Part shown: in pieces, positions 32,785 to 40,975 of the stretch
Layout of the letters: every line of letters starts with the position of its first letter
Position numbering within the stretch: the first letter of the stretch is position 1
Assembly (NCBI RefSeq): GCF_023746555.1
Contig: NZ_CP098755.1
Coordinates: 2,801,001-2,865,000 of the forward strand
DNA: 64,000 nucleotides
Reading direction: 5' to 3'
Source of the DNA: Brevibacillus ruminantium
GTDB lineage: Bacteria; Bacillota; Bacilli; Brevibacillales; Brevibacillaceae
The notes under the pieces: model-generated
The model's input: only the letters and a program-made list of their open reading frames with translations
Told to the model about the DNA's origin: nothing
The model's database searches: none
Made by a program: the position numbers and the translations under genes

Positions 32785-33651
32785 TTACGCAAATACAATG
32801 GTTTTATTTCCGTATACGAGCACATGATCCTTAAGATGCCAAGCGACGGCTTGCGCAAGCACACTTCTCTCCACTTGTCGTCCGGCGATTTTCAAGGCTG
32901 CTTCGTTATAACGATGATTGACTCTCACCACATCTTGTTCAATGATTGGACCCTCATCGAGATCGTTGGTTACGTAATGGGCTGTAGCGCCGATCAGCTT
33001 CACACCACGTTCAAACGCTTTTCGATAGGGGTTGGCGCCGATGAACGCAGGCAAAAAAGAGTGATGGATATTGATAATCTGATCCGGATAGTGAGAGATA
33101 AACGCAGGGGATAGAATCTGCATGTACCTGGCCAAGACGATCAAATCAACCTTGTCTTTCAACAGCTCCAAGGTCTTTGCTTCTGCTTCCTCCTTCGTCT
33201 CTGCCGATACAGGAATGTGGTAATACGGGATTCCGTACGATTCTACTGCTTCACGCAAGTCATTGTGATTGCTGATCACCATGGGGATCTCTGCGTGAAT
33301 TTCCCCAGATTTCCAACGCCATAGAAGCTCGAGAAGGCAGTGATCCATTTTGGATACAAAAATAGCCATGCGTTTGGTCTGCCTCTCATGGCTGAGACGC
33401 CACTCCATACCGTATTCACCAGCCATGGCGGCCAGATTCCCCTTCAGCTTTGCGAAGTGCCTGTCATCTTCCAGGTCAAATTCGATGCGCATAAACAGGA
33501 CACCATCCTGCGGGTCCGTGGTATGCTGGTCAAATTGAACGATATTCGCTCCGTGTTTGACGAGAAAATTGGAGACATCGGAAATGATGCCTGGTCTCTC
33601 CGGGCAAGACAGTAGTAAAACGGCACGAATCGTTGCTTTGCTGCTTCTCAT
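32785..33651 (-). CDS. purU: Formyltetrahydrofolate deformylase
   Basis: 288 residues from ATG at 33651 (GGGGGAT upstream; a weaker ATG lies 15 bases earlier). The N-terminal ACT domain (LLSCPERPGIISDVSNFLVKHGANIVQ) is followed by the formyltransferase-like catalytic domain, with DLIVLARYMQILSP, INIHHSFLPAFIGANPY (catalytic His) and GATAHYVTNDLDEGPII (Asp). It hydrolyses 10-formyl-THF to THF and formate, balancing one-carbon pools and feeding the glycine cleavage and serine hydroxymethyltransferase cycle. The gene is preceded by a tandem glycine riboswitch with terminator, so its expression probably responds to glycine. Confidence 0.95.
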   Translation of the reverse strand: MRSSKATIRAVLLLSCPERPGIISDVSNFLVKHGANIVQFDQHTTDPQDGVLFMRIEFDLEDDRHFAKLKGNLAAMAGEYGMEWRLSHERQTKRMAIFVSKMDHCLLELLWRWKSGEIHAEIPMVISNHNDLREAVESYGIPYYHIPVSAETKEEAEAKTLELLKDKVDLIVLARYMQILSPAFISHYPDQIINIHHSFLPAFIGANPYRKAFERGVKLIGATAHYVTNDLDEGPIIEQDVVRVNHRYNEAALKIAGRQVERSVLAQAVAWHLKDHVLVYGNKTIVFA

Positions 33652-33751
33652 TGTTTTATCCCCCATTCTGATCTTTCGCAAAACGTCCCGGCATTACGGT
33701 TCCAGCTAGCTTGCAGTGGGCTCTCCAACCATGATCCCGCCTTGGCTGCAC

Positions 33752-33970
33752 CAAAAAAGGACAGCAGAAAGATAAAGTACATGTACTCTACCTTTCCCCT
33801 GTCCTTTTTACCTGAGAGTTTACTCCCGATGGGAGCCTTCCCCTTTGGTGGCTGCTCGCTCTCTCCAGAGGTGCGTCCTATTGCAGTACGTTTACCTGAG
33901 AGATTGATCCCAAGGTTTTTTGGGACTTGCTCCTTCGGTGCTAAACAGTTGTTTCTCGTTTAGGCTCTCC
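33752..33970 (-). ncRNA. Tandem glycine riboswitch with expression-platform terminator
   Basis: On the minus strand the leader contains two aptamer copies, each with a GGAGAG opening, a CACCGAAGGAGCAAG- or CACCAAAGGGGAAGG-type core, and a closing CTCTCAGGTAAA. These are the conserved blocks of the glycine riboswitch. The terminator AAAAAGGACAG (33754-33764) / CTGTCCTTTTT (33799-33809), followed by U residues, comes after the second aptamer. In most cases glycine binding turns such switches on. Confidence 0.92.
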
Positions 33971-33974
33971 CACA

Positions 33975-34003
33975 ATAATGGTCCGCCTATGTGAAGTTTT
34001 CAA
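33975..34003 (-). promoter_or_regulatory. Promoter of the purU leader
   Basis: TTGAAA (33998-34003), 17 bases, CATTAT (33975-33980) on the minus strand, placing the start just before the first aptamer. Confidence 0.6.
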
Positions 34004-34095
34004 AATACTTGCAATCAGTTAATCATACCCTTTTCAAAGAGTCAACTGCGAATCAGAAAGCTTCCGGATGATCCAACTATTCAAATCAAGCAAGC

Positions 34096-34545
34096 TCACA
34101 CTTCGCGGACCTCTGTCACTGAGGCAGCACGCCAAAATCGAGGCAGAAAAAACAAGGGATACAGCATCAGGAACAAATTGGGCAACCACCAGGTCAAATC
34201 AAATTCAAGCCGAATTCCCCAGTAGGAGATAGCCATCAAGCCTGAACAAAAGGTCAAGCATAGCGAAAGGAATGCGGCTGGCTTCCATTTTGGAGATTGG
34301 ATGCGATGTAGATAAATAGCCGTCAATCCGGAAAGGGAGATCACCATATCCAACGGAAAAAAAGACCAGTTCCAGGCGACCAGGATGGGGTTCGTATAAT
34401 CGGAATAGGCGTATTCTACAGGGATAAGCCCCAATGCCGTCGATCCGAAATACAAGAAAAAGGAGATGTCGATCACCAGGAAAAACCACTTGAGGATATG
34501 CATTGATGGCTCTGGGCTCTGCGCGTCTATTCTTTTCGGGTTCAA
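34096..34545 (-). CDS. YvaD-like (DUF5360) membrane protein
   Basis: 149 residues from TTG at 34545, supported by GGGGAGGAG seven bases upstream; the first in-frame ATG (34503) has no ribosome site. Four membrane helices. The stretch DYTNPILVAWNWSFFPLDMV is the core of the YvaD/DUF5360 family. Function unknown. It is in tandem with a TetR regulator, matching the yvaD-yvaF neighbourhood of Bacillus subtilis. Confidence 0.75.
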   Translation of the reverse strand: MNPKRIDAQSPEPSMHILKWFFLVIDISFFLYFGSTALGLIPVEYAYSDYTNPILVAWNWSFFPLDMVISLSGLTAIYLHRIQSPKWKPAAFLSLCLTFCSGLMAISYWGIRLEFDLTWWLPNLFLMLYPLFFLPRFWRAASVTEVREV

Positions 34546-34572
34546 GTGTATTCTCCTCCCCTAGGGTTCTTT

Positions 34573-35142
34573 CTATTTTTTTGTACAATCGGAAACGGCC
34601 ATGCCATTCAGCAGGACCTCCACCATTGTATCCAAGGCACTGGTCAGCGATTCCGGCGAATGGATCAAAAAATCAGGGTCATAAATCGCCGCAGACGCAC
34701 CGCGCAGCATCTGAATCACACTGGTGACAGGGAGCGGGCGCAACTCTCCATTGGCGATACCTTGTTCTAAGATAACGGTGACCGTCTTCCACTCTTCTTG
34801 CATCTGCTTGTCGATTTTCTTCCATTCGTCGGGGACGTAGCGTTTCATCTCAGAAAGCAAGCGGGCATCTCCGAAGTGAAGGCCACTCGGGACGATACAG
34901 AGAACTGCTTTCAGCTTTTCAAGGGTGGTCAAAGTCTGATCTTCATAGATTTTCCGTTCGGTTTCCTGTACTTCGGCGATGGCTTCATCCACGATGACGC
35001 TGATCATCTCTTCTTTGGAAGCAAAATGCTCATAGATGGTTCGCTTACTGGTTCCCAGATGAGAAGCAAGGTCGCTCATGGTAAACTTGACCCCTTTTTC
35101 GACGATTAATTCGAGCACGGCTTGCTGGATGCGTTGCTTCAA
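34573..35142 (-). CDS. TetR-family transcriptional regulator
   Basis: About 189 residues from TTG at 35142, preceded by AAGGAG; an ATG at 35166 lacks a ribosome site. The TetR DNA-binding domain is clear: QQAVLELIVEKGVKFTMSDL, then SHLGTSKRTIYEHFASKEEM. The C-terminal domain is divergent, as usual. It lies 27 bases upstream of the YvaD-like gene in one operon. The upstream GGTAC...GTACC dyad (about 35181-35206) may be its operator. Confidence 0.88.
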   Translation of the reverse strand: MKQRIQQAVLELIVEKGVKFTMSDLASHLGTSKRTIYEHFASKEEMISVIVDEAIAEVQETERKIYEDQTLTTLEKLKAVLCIVPSGLHFGDARLLSEMKRYVPDEWKKIDKQMQEEWKTVTVILEQGIANGELRPLPVTSVIQMLRGASAAIYDPDFLIHSPESLTSALDTMVEVLLNGMAVSDCTKK

Positions 35143-35294
35143 GCAGGAGACTCTCCTTTCGTTCATTTTTTGAAAACGGTGGTACTGTAATATTATTTTG
35201 GGTACCAACAACGTAAACAGTATAGTTCCTAAAGACAAATTATGTCAAGGAGTCCCCGTTCAGAAAAAACAGACTTGCTATTGATTAACATTGA

Positions 35295-35356
35295 TTGACA
35301 TCATGTATACGTTTGTATACAATCAGCATCACGTACACTCGTATACAAATGTATAC
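35295..35356 (+). promoter_or_regulatory. Promoter with tandem GTATAC-N4-GTATAC operators
   Basis: TTGACA (35295-35300), 17 bases, TACAAT (35318-35323) is a strong sigma-A promoter. GTATACGTTTGTATAC (35305-35320) covers the spacer and the -10 box. A second copy, GTATACAAATGTATAC (35341-35356), lies 36 bases downstream, just before the ribosome site. Two identical dyads strongly suggest cooperative repression. Confidence 0.8.
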
Positions 35357-35372
35357 AAATGGAGGCGTGATC

Positions 35373-35762
35373 ATGAGAGGTGGAAAATATAGGGGCGATC
35401 TGAAAGAAGGACATCATCGTGGTGTGCACGACGAAGATAAGGGTCTTTCACCACGGCGTGGACCCAAAACCTTTCGCCGAGGAAGAGCGATTGCCTTTTT
35501 AGAGAATATGAACCTAAAGCGTTCAACGATTAAGCAACAGTTAGAGGAACCCGAGTTTCAATCGATCCATCAAATATTAGTCGGAGAATTAAAAGCGATT
35601 GATATGGTGATCAACGAGTTTATTCAATTATTTGAAATACATGAAAATGAAGCCGCCGAAATACCCTATCAGAAAAAAGAGAAAACGGATGCATCCGCAT
35701 CGAATCGTGAGACACAACATATTCGTGAGAAAGGAATGGATTCTGATGAAACAAATCAATAG
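35373..35762 (+). CDS. Conserved Firmicute protein of unknown function
   Basis: 129 residues from ATG at 35373 (AATGGAGGCGTGATC upstream). The basic N-terminus MRGGKYRGDLKEGHHRG, the motif PRRGPKTFRRGRAIAFLENM, and the helical region KRSTIKQQLEEPEFQSIHQI with KAIDMVINEFIQLFEIHE look like a small DNA- or RNA-binding helical protein. The arrangement of a basic, Gly-rich head and an amphipathic body could be a PadR- or MarR-like regulator without a clear wing, so it may be the repressor of its own tandem operators (inference). It overlaps the methyltransferase start by 17 bases. Confidence 0.7.
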   Translation: MRGGKYRGDLKEGHHRGVHDEDKGLSPRRGPKTFRRGRAIAFLENMNLKRSTIKQQLEEPEFQSIHQILVGELKAIDMVINEFIQLFEIHENEAAEIPYQKKEKTDASASNRETQHIREKGMDSDETNQ

Positions 35763-36384
35763 CTATATTGACAACGTGTTTCAATGCCAAGATGCCCTTT
35801 TGGAGGAAGTCATTTTGTCCATCAAAGAAAACGAAATGCCCTCCATATCGGTATCCCCCTCCTCTGGAAAACTGCTCACCATGCTGATATCCATTACAGG
35901 AGCAAAAAATGTTTTGGAAATCGGGGCTCTCGGGGGCTATAGCGGGATTTGCCTTGCCAGAGGTTTCGGGACCGAAGGAAAATTAACTTCTCTGGAGTTA
36001 GATGAGAAATACGCGCAGCTCGCCTACAGCAATCTATCGAAAGCGGGCTTTGGCGATCAAGTAACGTATCTCACCGGGGAAGCTTTGCAAAGCCTGGAAA
36101 AGCTGGAGAAGGATCAGAGACGGTTTGATTTTTTCTTTATCGATGCTGACAAGGAAAACTATGAAAATTACCTGAACTATTGTATCAGATTGGCGGAGCC
36201 AGGAGCTGTAATCGTCACCGATAACGTACTTGCCGGCGGAAGTGTAGCGGATGAGAGTATTCAACCGAAACGTTATACCGAAATCATGAGGAAATTTAAT
36301 AAAACGGTAGCCAATCACCCTGAGTTAGAGTCCCTGCTCATTCCCATCGGCGATGGCCTGACCCTTTCCAAAGTAAAGAAATGA
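35746..36384 (+). CDS. SAM-dependent O-methyltransferase (class I, YrrM/caffeoyl-CoA OMT-like)
   Basis: 212 residues from ATG at 35746 (AAAGGA upstream). SAM motif I is NVLEIGALGGYSGICLARG. It is followed by acidic LTSLELDEKYAQLA (SAM hydroxyls), DFFFIDADKENYENYL (metal Asp and catalytic region) and VTDNVLAGGSV (metal Asp-Asn). This set matches the divalent-metal-dependent catechol/caffeoyl-CoA O-methyltransferase family, which methylates vicinal hydroxyls. The natural substrate is unknown. Its start overlaps the preceding gene, so it shares the GTATAC-controlled promoter. Confidence 0.9.
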   Translation: MKQINSYIDNVFQCQDALLEEVILSIKENEMPSISVSPSSGKLLTMLISITGAKNVLEIGALGGYSGICLARGFGTEGKLTSLELDEKYAQLAYSNLSKAGFGDQVTYLTGEALQSLEKLEKDQRRFDFFFIDADKENYENYLNYCIRLAEPGAVIVTDNVLAGGSVADESIQPKRYTEIMRKFNKTVANHPELESLLIPIGDGLTLSKVKK

Positions 36385-36404
36385 TCGCTGAAAACACAAC
36401 ATGG

Positions 36405-36443
36405 CCTAAAAAGCGTTTTACTACTTATCAAACGCTTTTTAGG
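36405..36443. terminator. Bidirectional terminator between convergent genes
   Basis: Stem CCTAAAAAGCGTTT (36405-36418) / AAACGCTTTTTAGG (36430-36443). It overlaps the last codons of the GNAT gene. Confidence 0.8.
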
Positions 36444-36943
36444 TTTACCTCCATAAATCTGGTCCCTTCGACCGGATTAAATACATAAGGCTCAATCTCA
36501 TAAAACCCAAATGATCGATAGAGATCTTGTGCTTTTGTCATCGTTGGCAGTGTATCGAGTCTCATATAATTGTAATCCATCTGCGAGGCTTTCTGCATGA
36601 TCATCTGAATCAAGCTTTTCCCAATGTGAAAACCGCGATACCCATCACGAACAAACAATCTCTTCATTTCGCAGATCCCCTCCTCTATCTTGCGAAGGGC
36701 GATGCATCCTGCTGCTTGTCCATCAACAAAGGCCAAGAGCAGAGCGCCATCCGGTGACCCATACTTACCTGGCAACGCTTGAAATTCTGTGTCAAAATCC
36801 TGAAAAGAAAGATCGATTTCCAGCGATTGTGCATACTCCAAAAAAAGCTCTTTTACGACTTCGATCTCTCGTGCTTCTTGTCCCGTGATATATGTAAACT
36901 CCACGACATATTCCTTTTCATTACCGATTGTTTTCCTATTCAT
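36428..36943 (-). CDS. GNAT-family N-acetyltransferase
   Basis: 171 residues. Acetyl-CoA-binding motif A is complete: EMKRLFVRDGYRGFHIGKSLIQMI contains the R/Q-x-x-G-x-G/A-like YRGFHIGK loop. The beta-4 pair is ALLLAFVDGQAAGCIALR, and the C-terminal motif is DTLPTMTKAQDLYRSFGFYEI, the usual acetyltransferase end. The acceptor is unknown. ATG follows GAAAGGAAGTC. Confidence 0.9.
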   Translation of the reverse strand: MNRKTIGNEKEYVVEFTYITGQEAREIEVVKELFLEYAQSLEIDLSFQDFDTEFQALPGKYGSPDGALLLAFVDGQAAGCIALRKIEEGICEMKRLFVRDGYRGFHIGKSLIQMIMQKASQMDYNYMRLDTLPTMTKAQDLYRSFGFYEIEPYVFNPVEGTRFMEVNLKSV

Positions 36944-37047
36944 AGAAGTAGACTTCCTTTCTGTCGTTTTGTAATAATTGCGTAAATTATTCCCCCTTTC
37001 TATTTTTCGTCTATTAAGTTGTAAGATAGCACAAGAAGAATAAACAA

Positions 37048-37079
37048 GGAAGGCTCACACCTGCAGTGTACAGCCTTCC
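37048..37079 (-). terminator. Terminator of the XRE-DUF1232 gene
   Basis: Stem GGAAGGCT (37048-37055) / AGCCTTCC (37072-37079); the minus-strand exit is TTGTTTATTCTT. Confidence 0.65.
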
Positions 37080-37100
37080 TCTTTCACGTAAGTCAGGCCG

Positions 37101-37772
37101 TTATTCAACACCTTCTGCTGAAGCGGACTGTAACTGTTCAAGCCGGTTCAAAACAAGCTGAACCGCGATGGCATCATCCAAATATCCGATTGGGAAAATG
37201 TAATCGGGTATGATGTCCGTCGACAAAATAAAGTACAGCAAAGCACTCCCAAGCAGCGCCCGTACATGGTCTGTCGTACCTGCCTTTGTATACAGCTCAT
37301 ACATCGTTCTCAACTGCTCAATAAATGGCCCTGCTCCGCTTACCTGCTCTACCTTCGCTGCAAATTCTGCGTGAATGAGACGGTTGCCCTCTTCCGTCAA
37401 TGCGTATTTTTCATAACGGGTCAGCTCCTTCTCTACACGCTCCGTCGTAAATTGGCGGTCAAAAAAGTTAGATGAGACGAGAACCTCCTGGATCGCATCA
37501 ATCGAAGCATGAAGCTCCGTCCCGCCGCCTTCACTGGAGGACTCCACTTCGAAACCGGCTGCCTGAAGCAGCTTTGACAGCGGGACATTTAGATGAGTGG
37601 CAAAAAGCTTGAGGTGATCCAGTTTGGCTTGTTGCTTTCCGTTGACGATTCGGGAAATGGTAGCGGTATCGATACCCGTTAACGTACTTAGTTTTCGCAT
37701 TGAAAGAGAGTGTTTTTTTAGCAAGGATTTTATGATGTGACCCAAATCGACACGTTGATTGTCTACAGTCAT
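37101..37772 (-). CDS. XRE helix-turn-helix protein fused to a DUF1232 (YkvA) domain
   Basis: 223 residues. The N-terminal XRE domain (about 10-70) reads SLSMRKLSTLTGIDTATISR and IVNGKQQAKLDHLKLFATHL. A C-terminal DUF1232 segment (about 160-212) holds LLGSALLYFILSTDIIPDYI and GYLDDAIAVQLVLNRL. DUF1232 is a hydrophobic two-helix motif of unknown role that often associates with membranes. The fusion suggests a membrane-linked transcription factor. It is divergent from ytaF, with 130 bases between. Confidence 0.88.
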   Translation of the reverse strand: MTVDNQRVDLGHIIKSLLKKHSLSMRKLSTLTGIDTATISRIVNGKQQAKLDHLKLFATHLNVPLSKLLQAAGFEVESSSEGGGTELHASIDAIQEVLVSSNFFDRQFTTERVEKELTRYEKYALTEEGNRLIHAEFAAKVEQVSGAGPFIEQLRTMYELYTKAGTTDHVRALLGSALLYFILSTDIIPDYIFPIGYLDDAIAVQLVLNRLEQLQSASAEGVE

Positions 37773-37905
37773 GCATCATCCACTCCCTTGGACAAATTAC
37801 GCAGAGTGCGCGTTGATTTTTCCTCAACAGTTTTTTCTGTGAACAGGCACTTTTTTCAACAATCTCAATACAATGACAGAAACTGAATGGAGGAGTGATT
37901 GTAGA

Positions 37906-38538
37906 GTGAATTGGTTAATCATTTTGGGTTTTGCCATTTCATCGAGTATCGATAATTTTGGTGTAGGCATTTCATACGGGATCCGCAAGATTCGCATTGG
38001 TTTTTTGGCCAATTTTTTAATGGCCGTCATCTGTCTGGTACTGAGTGAAATTGGGATCTTTTTTGGGCAGATTTTGGCTGCCATACTCCCCGGTATCCTG
38101 CCTGTGCTTTTAGGTGCTTTGATCTTGACGGTGATTGGCATTCGGATTATTTTACTGGCTGCCCCGCGAAACAAGCCGGTTCCTGCTACATCGGCTGAGG
38201 GCAGCACAAGAGCCAAAAATCTTTCAGGCATCCTGCAAAATCCGGAGATCGTCGATTTCGACAAGTCTGGAGAAATTGGACTGGGCGAAGCAGGCATACT
38301 GGGGATTGCACTGGCCGCCAATGCTGTAACGAACGGTCTCAGCGCCGGCTTGATCGGCTTGTCACCCCATGCTGTCTCGATCACAGCCGCAATCGGAAGC
38401 TTTATTACAGTGTGGGCGGGCGTTGCTCTCGGCGGGAAGGTTGCATCTGTTCGAATCGGTTCTTTCACCTTGGGACAGTTCGGTACGTTGATCAGTGGCG
38501 TTATTCTATTGGTAATTGCCGTGAATACCTTCTTTTAA
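37906..38538 (+). CDS. ytaF: Sporulation membrane protein YtaF (MntP-like)
   Basis: 210 residues from GTG at 37906, preceded by TGGAGGAGTG; an in-frame ATG 33 bases upstream would add a charged, non-membrane head. Six predicted membrane helices in two repeats: IILGFAISSSIDNFGVGISYG and GILGIALAANAVTNGLSAGLIG, each with Asp or Asn in the first helix, as in MntP-like transporters. The central loop NPEIVDFDKSGEIGLGEA is typical of YtaF. In Bacillus the family is made in the mother cell or forespore under sporulation control, but its substrate is unknown. Confidence 0.88.
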   Translation: MNWLIILGFAISSSIDNFGVGISYGIRKIRIGFLANFLMAVICLVLSEIGIFFGQILAAILPGILPVLLGALILTVIGIRIILLAAPRNKPVPATSAEGSTRAKNLSGILQNPEIVDFDKSGEIGLGEAGILGIALAANAVTNGLSAGLIGLSPHAVSITAAIGSFITVWAGVALGGKVASVRIGSFTLGQFGTLISGVILLVIAVNTFF

Positions 38539-38544
38539 CTTATA

Positions 38545-38902
38545 GGTCGAGAAGTCTCCCACTTCTAAAACCTTACAGCGTTTGGTTGTAAGTGGGGGAT
38601 GAATCGACTTTGGACAAGGACAGGCTTTTGCCTGTTCAGTTGTCCGACACTTTGGTAAAATCTACTTATGATGTTCTTTGATAACTGGATATATGGGGTT
38701 GCATGGAGAAACAAAATGCGAAAACCAAGCTTATCCTTCCATGCGTAAAATATCCAAGGTAACAAAAGAACTCCGAAACGTCGGACATCTAGGGTAGGGA
38801 CTACCCGAAGTAACGCTCGAGGAGACGAAAGGTTACTTTCGTCGTGGATTTGAGAAGCTCCTACTTCAAGGCGTTAGCCTAAGTGGAGAGTAGTTCACTG
38901 GA
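38545..38902 (+). mobile_element. Non-autonomous IS200/IS605 relic with omega-RNA-like right end
   Basis: The stretch has no coding capacity. The left part starts AGAAGTCTCCCACTTCTAAAA and contains GTGGGGGATGAATCGAC. The right part carries a long structured block (GGACATCTAGGGTAGGGACT, ACCCGAAGTAACGCTCGAGG, AAAGGTTACTTTCGTCG, GAAGCTCCTACTTC) and ends ...GTGGAGAGTAGTTCAC, the typical right-end/omega-RNA pattern of IS605-type elements in Firmicutes. The transposase and TnpB genes are absent. The sequence following 38902 would be the guide segment if an RNA is made. Ends are approximate. Confidence 0.65.
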
Positions 38903-38977
38903 AGAAATACGTGCCCTTTTCTTTATCGTACGAGAAGTGATTGAATCATATGAATCAAGATTGTGAATTTGTCAATC

Positions 38978-39024
38978 AAAACAAGCATCACGCTTTCCCT
39001 TGATCGGAAAACGGATGCTTGTTT
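38978..39024. terminator. Hairpin terminator after the MFS gene
   Basis: Stem AAACAAGCATC (38979-38989) / GATGCTTGTTT (39014-39024), with an AT-rich exit on both strands. It serves the minus-strand MFS gene that ends at 39035. Confidence 0.65.
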
Positions 39025-39034
39025 TTAACACTTC

Positions 39035-40318
39035 TTATGCCACTTGTTGTTGGCCGCTCGCCGTTGCCTTTGAAATCCGCAGGGCCATGACGGCAGCCAG
39101 GAAGCACACCAGTCCCGCAGAAAGGAACGGGAGTGTATAGGTGCCCAGCGATTCCCGCAGCAAACCGGCACTATAGGTAGCGACCGAAGCACCGATCTGA
39201 TGGGCGACGACGACCCAGCCGAAAATCATGCCGGCCGATTCTTTCCCGAATTCATTGGTTGCCAGCTTCACCGTAGGTGGTACCGTAGCAATCCAATCCA
39301 GTCCATAAAAAACGGAAAAGATGGTGAGCATCATCGGACCTGCTTCCAATGCATAGGGCAAAAAGAGCAGGGATAAACCGCGCAGACCGTAATACCAGAA
39401 CAGCAGTTTGCGGCTGTCTAACCGGTCGGTCAGCCAACCGGAAAAAGTGGTCCCGACGAGATCAAAAATGCCCATCAAGGCGAGGATCCCTGCTGCCGTA
39501 ACCGCCGGAATGCTAAAGTCCCCACAAGCAGGAATCAGATGTGTGCCGATCAAACCATTTGTGGAGAAACCGCAGATAAAGAACGTTCCCGCTAGCAGCC
39601 AAAACGTCGTGTTTTTCAAAGCGGAACGAAGTGCGCGCAAAGGCGTGAGAATGATATTTCCTTCAAACTTTGCCGGCTTCACTACTTCTTTTAACCCATA
39701 AGGAGGTGCTCCGACATCAGCGGGATGGTTTCTCATCCAGATCGCGACACATACCAGGATGACGAGAATCAACGCAACAGCCGAGAAAATCGAGGTTCTC
39801 CAGCCAGCCTCCTCCGTAATTTTTGCCATGGCGGGAAGGAAAATCAGTTGGCCGGTAGCTGCACTTGCGGTCAGTAAACCAACGACGAGCCCCTTCCGCT
39901 CCACAAACCAGGCATTGCTGACGGTCACGCCCAGTACATTTGCCATCATGCCGGTAGCGAGACCAGACACCAGCCCCCATAAAATTTCAAATTGCCACAA
40001 GGCAGTCATCAGCGGCGTCAGCGAAAGACTGAGCGCCAAGACGGCCAAAGAGACGGTCACCACTCTGCGGATGCCGAATTTTTGTAAAAGGGCAGCAGAA
40101 AAAGGTCCAACCAATCCGTATAAAAAGATCCCGATCGAAATGACGCTAGAGATGCCCCCGCGGCTCCATCCGAACTCTTTTTCAAACGGAAGCATGAGAA
40201 TGCTTGGCATTGAGCGGATGCCCGCTGAGATCAGCAGTGTCACAAAGGTCAGGAGGACGACCACCCATCCGTAATAGATACCCGATTTTTTCTTACGATC
40301 GTGACTGCTTGTTTCCAT
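39035..40318 (-). CDS. MFS carrier of the monocarboxylate/oxalate-formate antiporter type
   Basis: 427 residues with 12 predicted membrane helices. The N-terminus YYGWVVVLLTFVTLLISAGI with LPFEKEFGWSRGGIS is characteristic of the OFA/monocarboxylate-porter-like branch. Further marks are GLVSGLATGMMANVLGVTVSNAWFVERKG, the antiporter-like GLLTASAATGQLIFLP, and SGWLTDRLDSRKLLFWYYG at the start of the second half. It probably imports or exchanges small carboxylates. The substrate cannot be deduced. Monocistronic, on the minus strand. Confidence 0.85.
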   Translation of the reverse strand: METSSHDRKKKSGIYYGWVVVLLTFVTLLISAGIRSMPSILMLPFEKEFGWSRGGISSVISIGIFLYGLVGPFSAALLQKFGIRRVVTVSLAVLALSLSLTPLMTALWQFEILWGLVSGLATGMMANVLGVTVSNAWFVERKGLVVGLLTASAATGQLIFLPAMAKITEEAGWRTSIFSAVALILVILVCVAIWMRNHPADVGAPPYGLKEVVKPAKFEGNIILTPLRALRSALKNTTFWLLAGTFFICGFSTNGLIGTHLIPACGDFSIPAVTAAGILALMGIFDLVGTTFSGWLTDRLDSRKLLFWYYGLRGLSLLFLPYALEAGPMMLTIFSVFYGLDWIATVPPTVKLATNEFGKESAGMIFGWVVVAHQIGASVATYSAGLLRESLGTYTLPFLSAGLVCFLAAVMALRISKATASGQQQVA

Positions 40319-40714
40319 CTACAAATCACTCCAATGATTGCCGATCTCTCTGCTCCTTTTTGCCGATCATGAAAATGGCTGGAAAGATTCCCGGTCGATG
40401 CTTCCGTCGGTTTTATTACATTTTTAGTTAAAAAAAGGAAGCGCGTACTTTCCTCGTTCACCAGGAGCAGCGGATAGTACATAGTGTAAAGGATTTCGAT
40501 TTTTAGCGAAACCCAAAATAGTCTGTAAAGTGTACTTGAAATGCAAAGCCCCTCCTATCAGGTAAGAGGGGGCTTGTTGCCTGTTATGATGTTCACGCCT
40601 GTTTGCGTGCAATGATCAGATAATGCGAATTTAAGGAAAGGCGGAGGAGATGATTGCATCCGGTGGTGGAGTGGAGTGTCCCCTCTTTCATGAGGATGAT
40701 GCGTCGACAAAGGA
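40319..40714. other. Intergenic region holding one terminator, no gene
   Basis: A gap of about 400 bases between the MFS start and the CstR-like stop. The hairpin GCAAAGCCCCTCC / GAGGGGGCTTGTTGC (40543-40579) can end transcription from the CstR side. An open plus-strand frame beginning at 40650 only mirrors the CstR gene. No riboswitch motif was recognised. Confidence 0.5.
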
Positions 40715-40975
40715 TTATCTGCTTTTAACGAGCAATTCGACCGCTTCTCTCACCATTTTTCCAGTATCTCCGCCACTCGCCAGTTCATCCATGATGCATT
40801 TCTCCAGATTGGTTGCAACGATGACGGCCATTGCCCGGTCTGCTGCGTTACGGACAGCCGCCAGCTGCGCCACGACGTCTTTGCACTCTTTTTCCTCTTC
40901 CATCATGCGGAGGATGCCTTTGATCTGACCTTCAATACGCCGCAACCGTTTTTTTACATCATCTGTATATTCCAT
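40715..40975 (-). CDS. CsoR/CstR-family sensor repressor, persulfide type
   Basis: 86 residues of the DUF156 four-helix family. KKRLRRIEGQIKGILRMMEE is the diagnostic first helix. Of the CsoR copper ligands Cys-His-Cys, the two Cys are kept at C31 (KECKDVV) and C60 (NLEKCIMDEL), but the His four residues before the second Cys is Asn56. Two Cys at exactly 31 and 60 without the His is the pattern of CstR, which senses per- and polysulfides by forming inter-subunit sulfide bridges. No sulfur-metabolism gene adjoins it, and a terminator follows, so its targets are elsewhere. Copper or formaldehyde sensing is less likely. Confidence 0.85.
   Translation of the reverse strand: MEYTDDVKKRLRRIEGQIKGILRMMEEEKECKDVVAQLAAVRNAADRAMAVIVATNLEKCIMDELASGGDTGKMVREAVELLVKSR

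Noticed and set aside
37824..38468. 214-residue minus-strand frame rich in Pro/Ser/Lys
   Set aside because: Opposite strand of ytaF.
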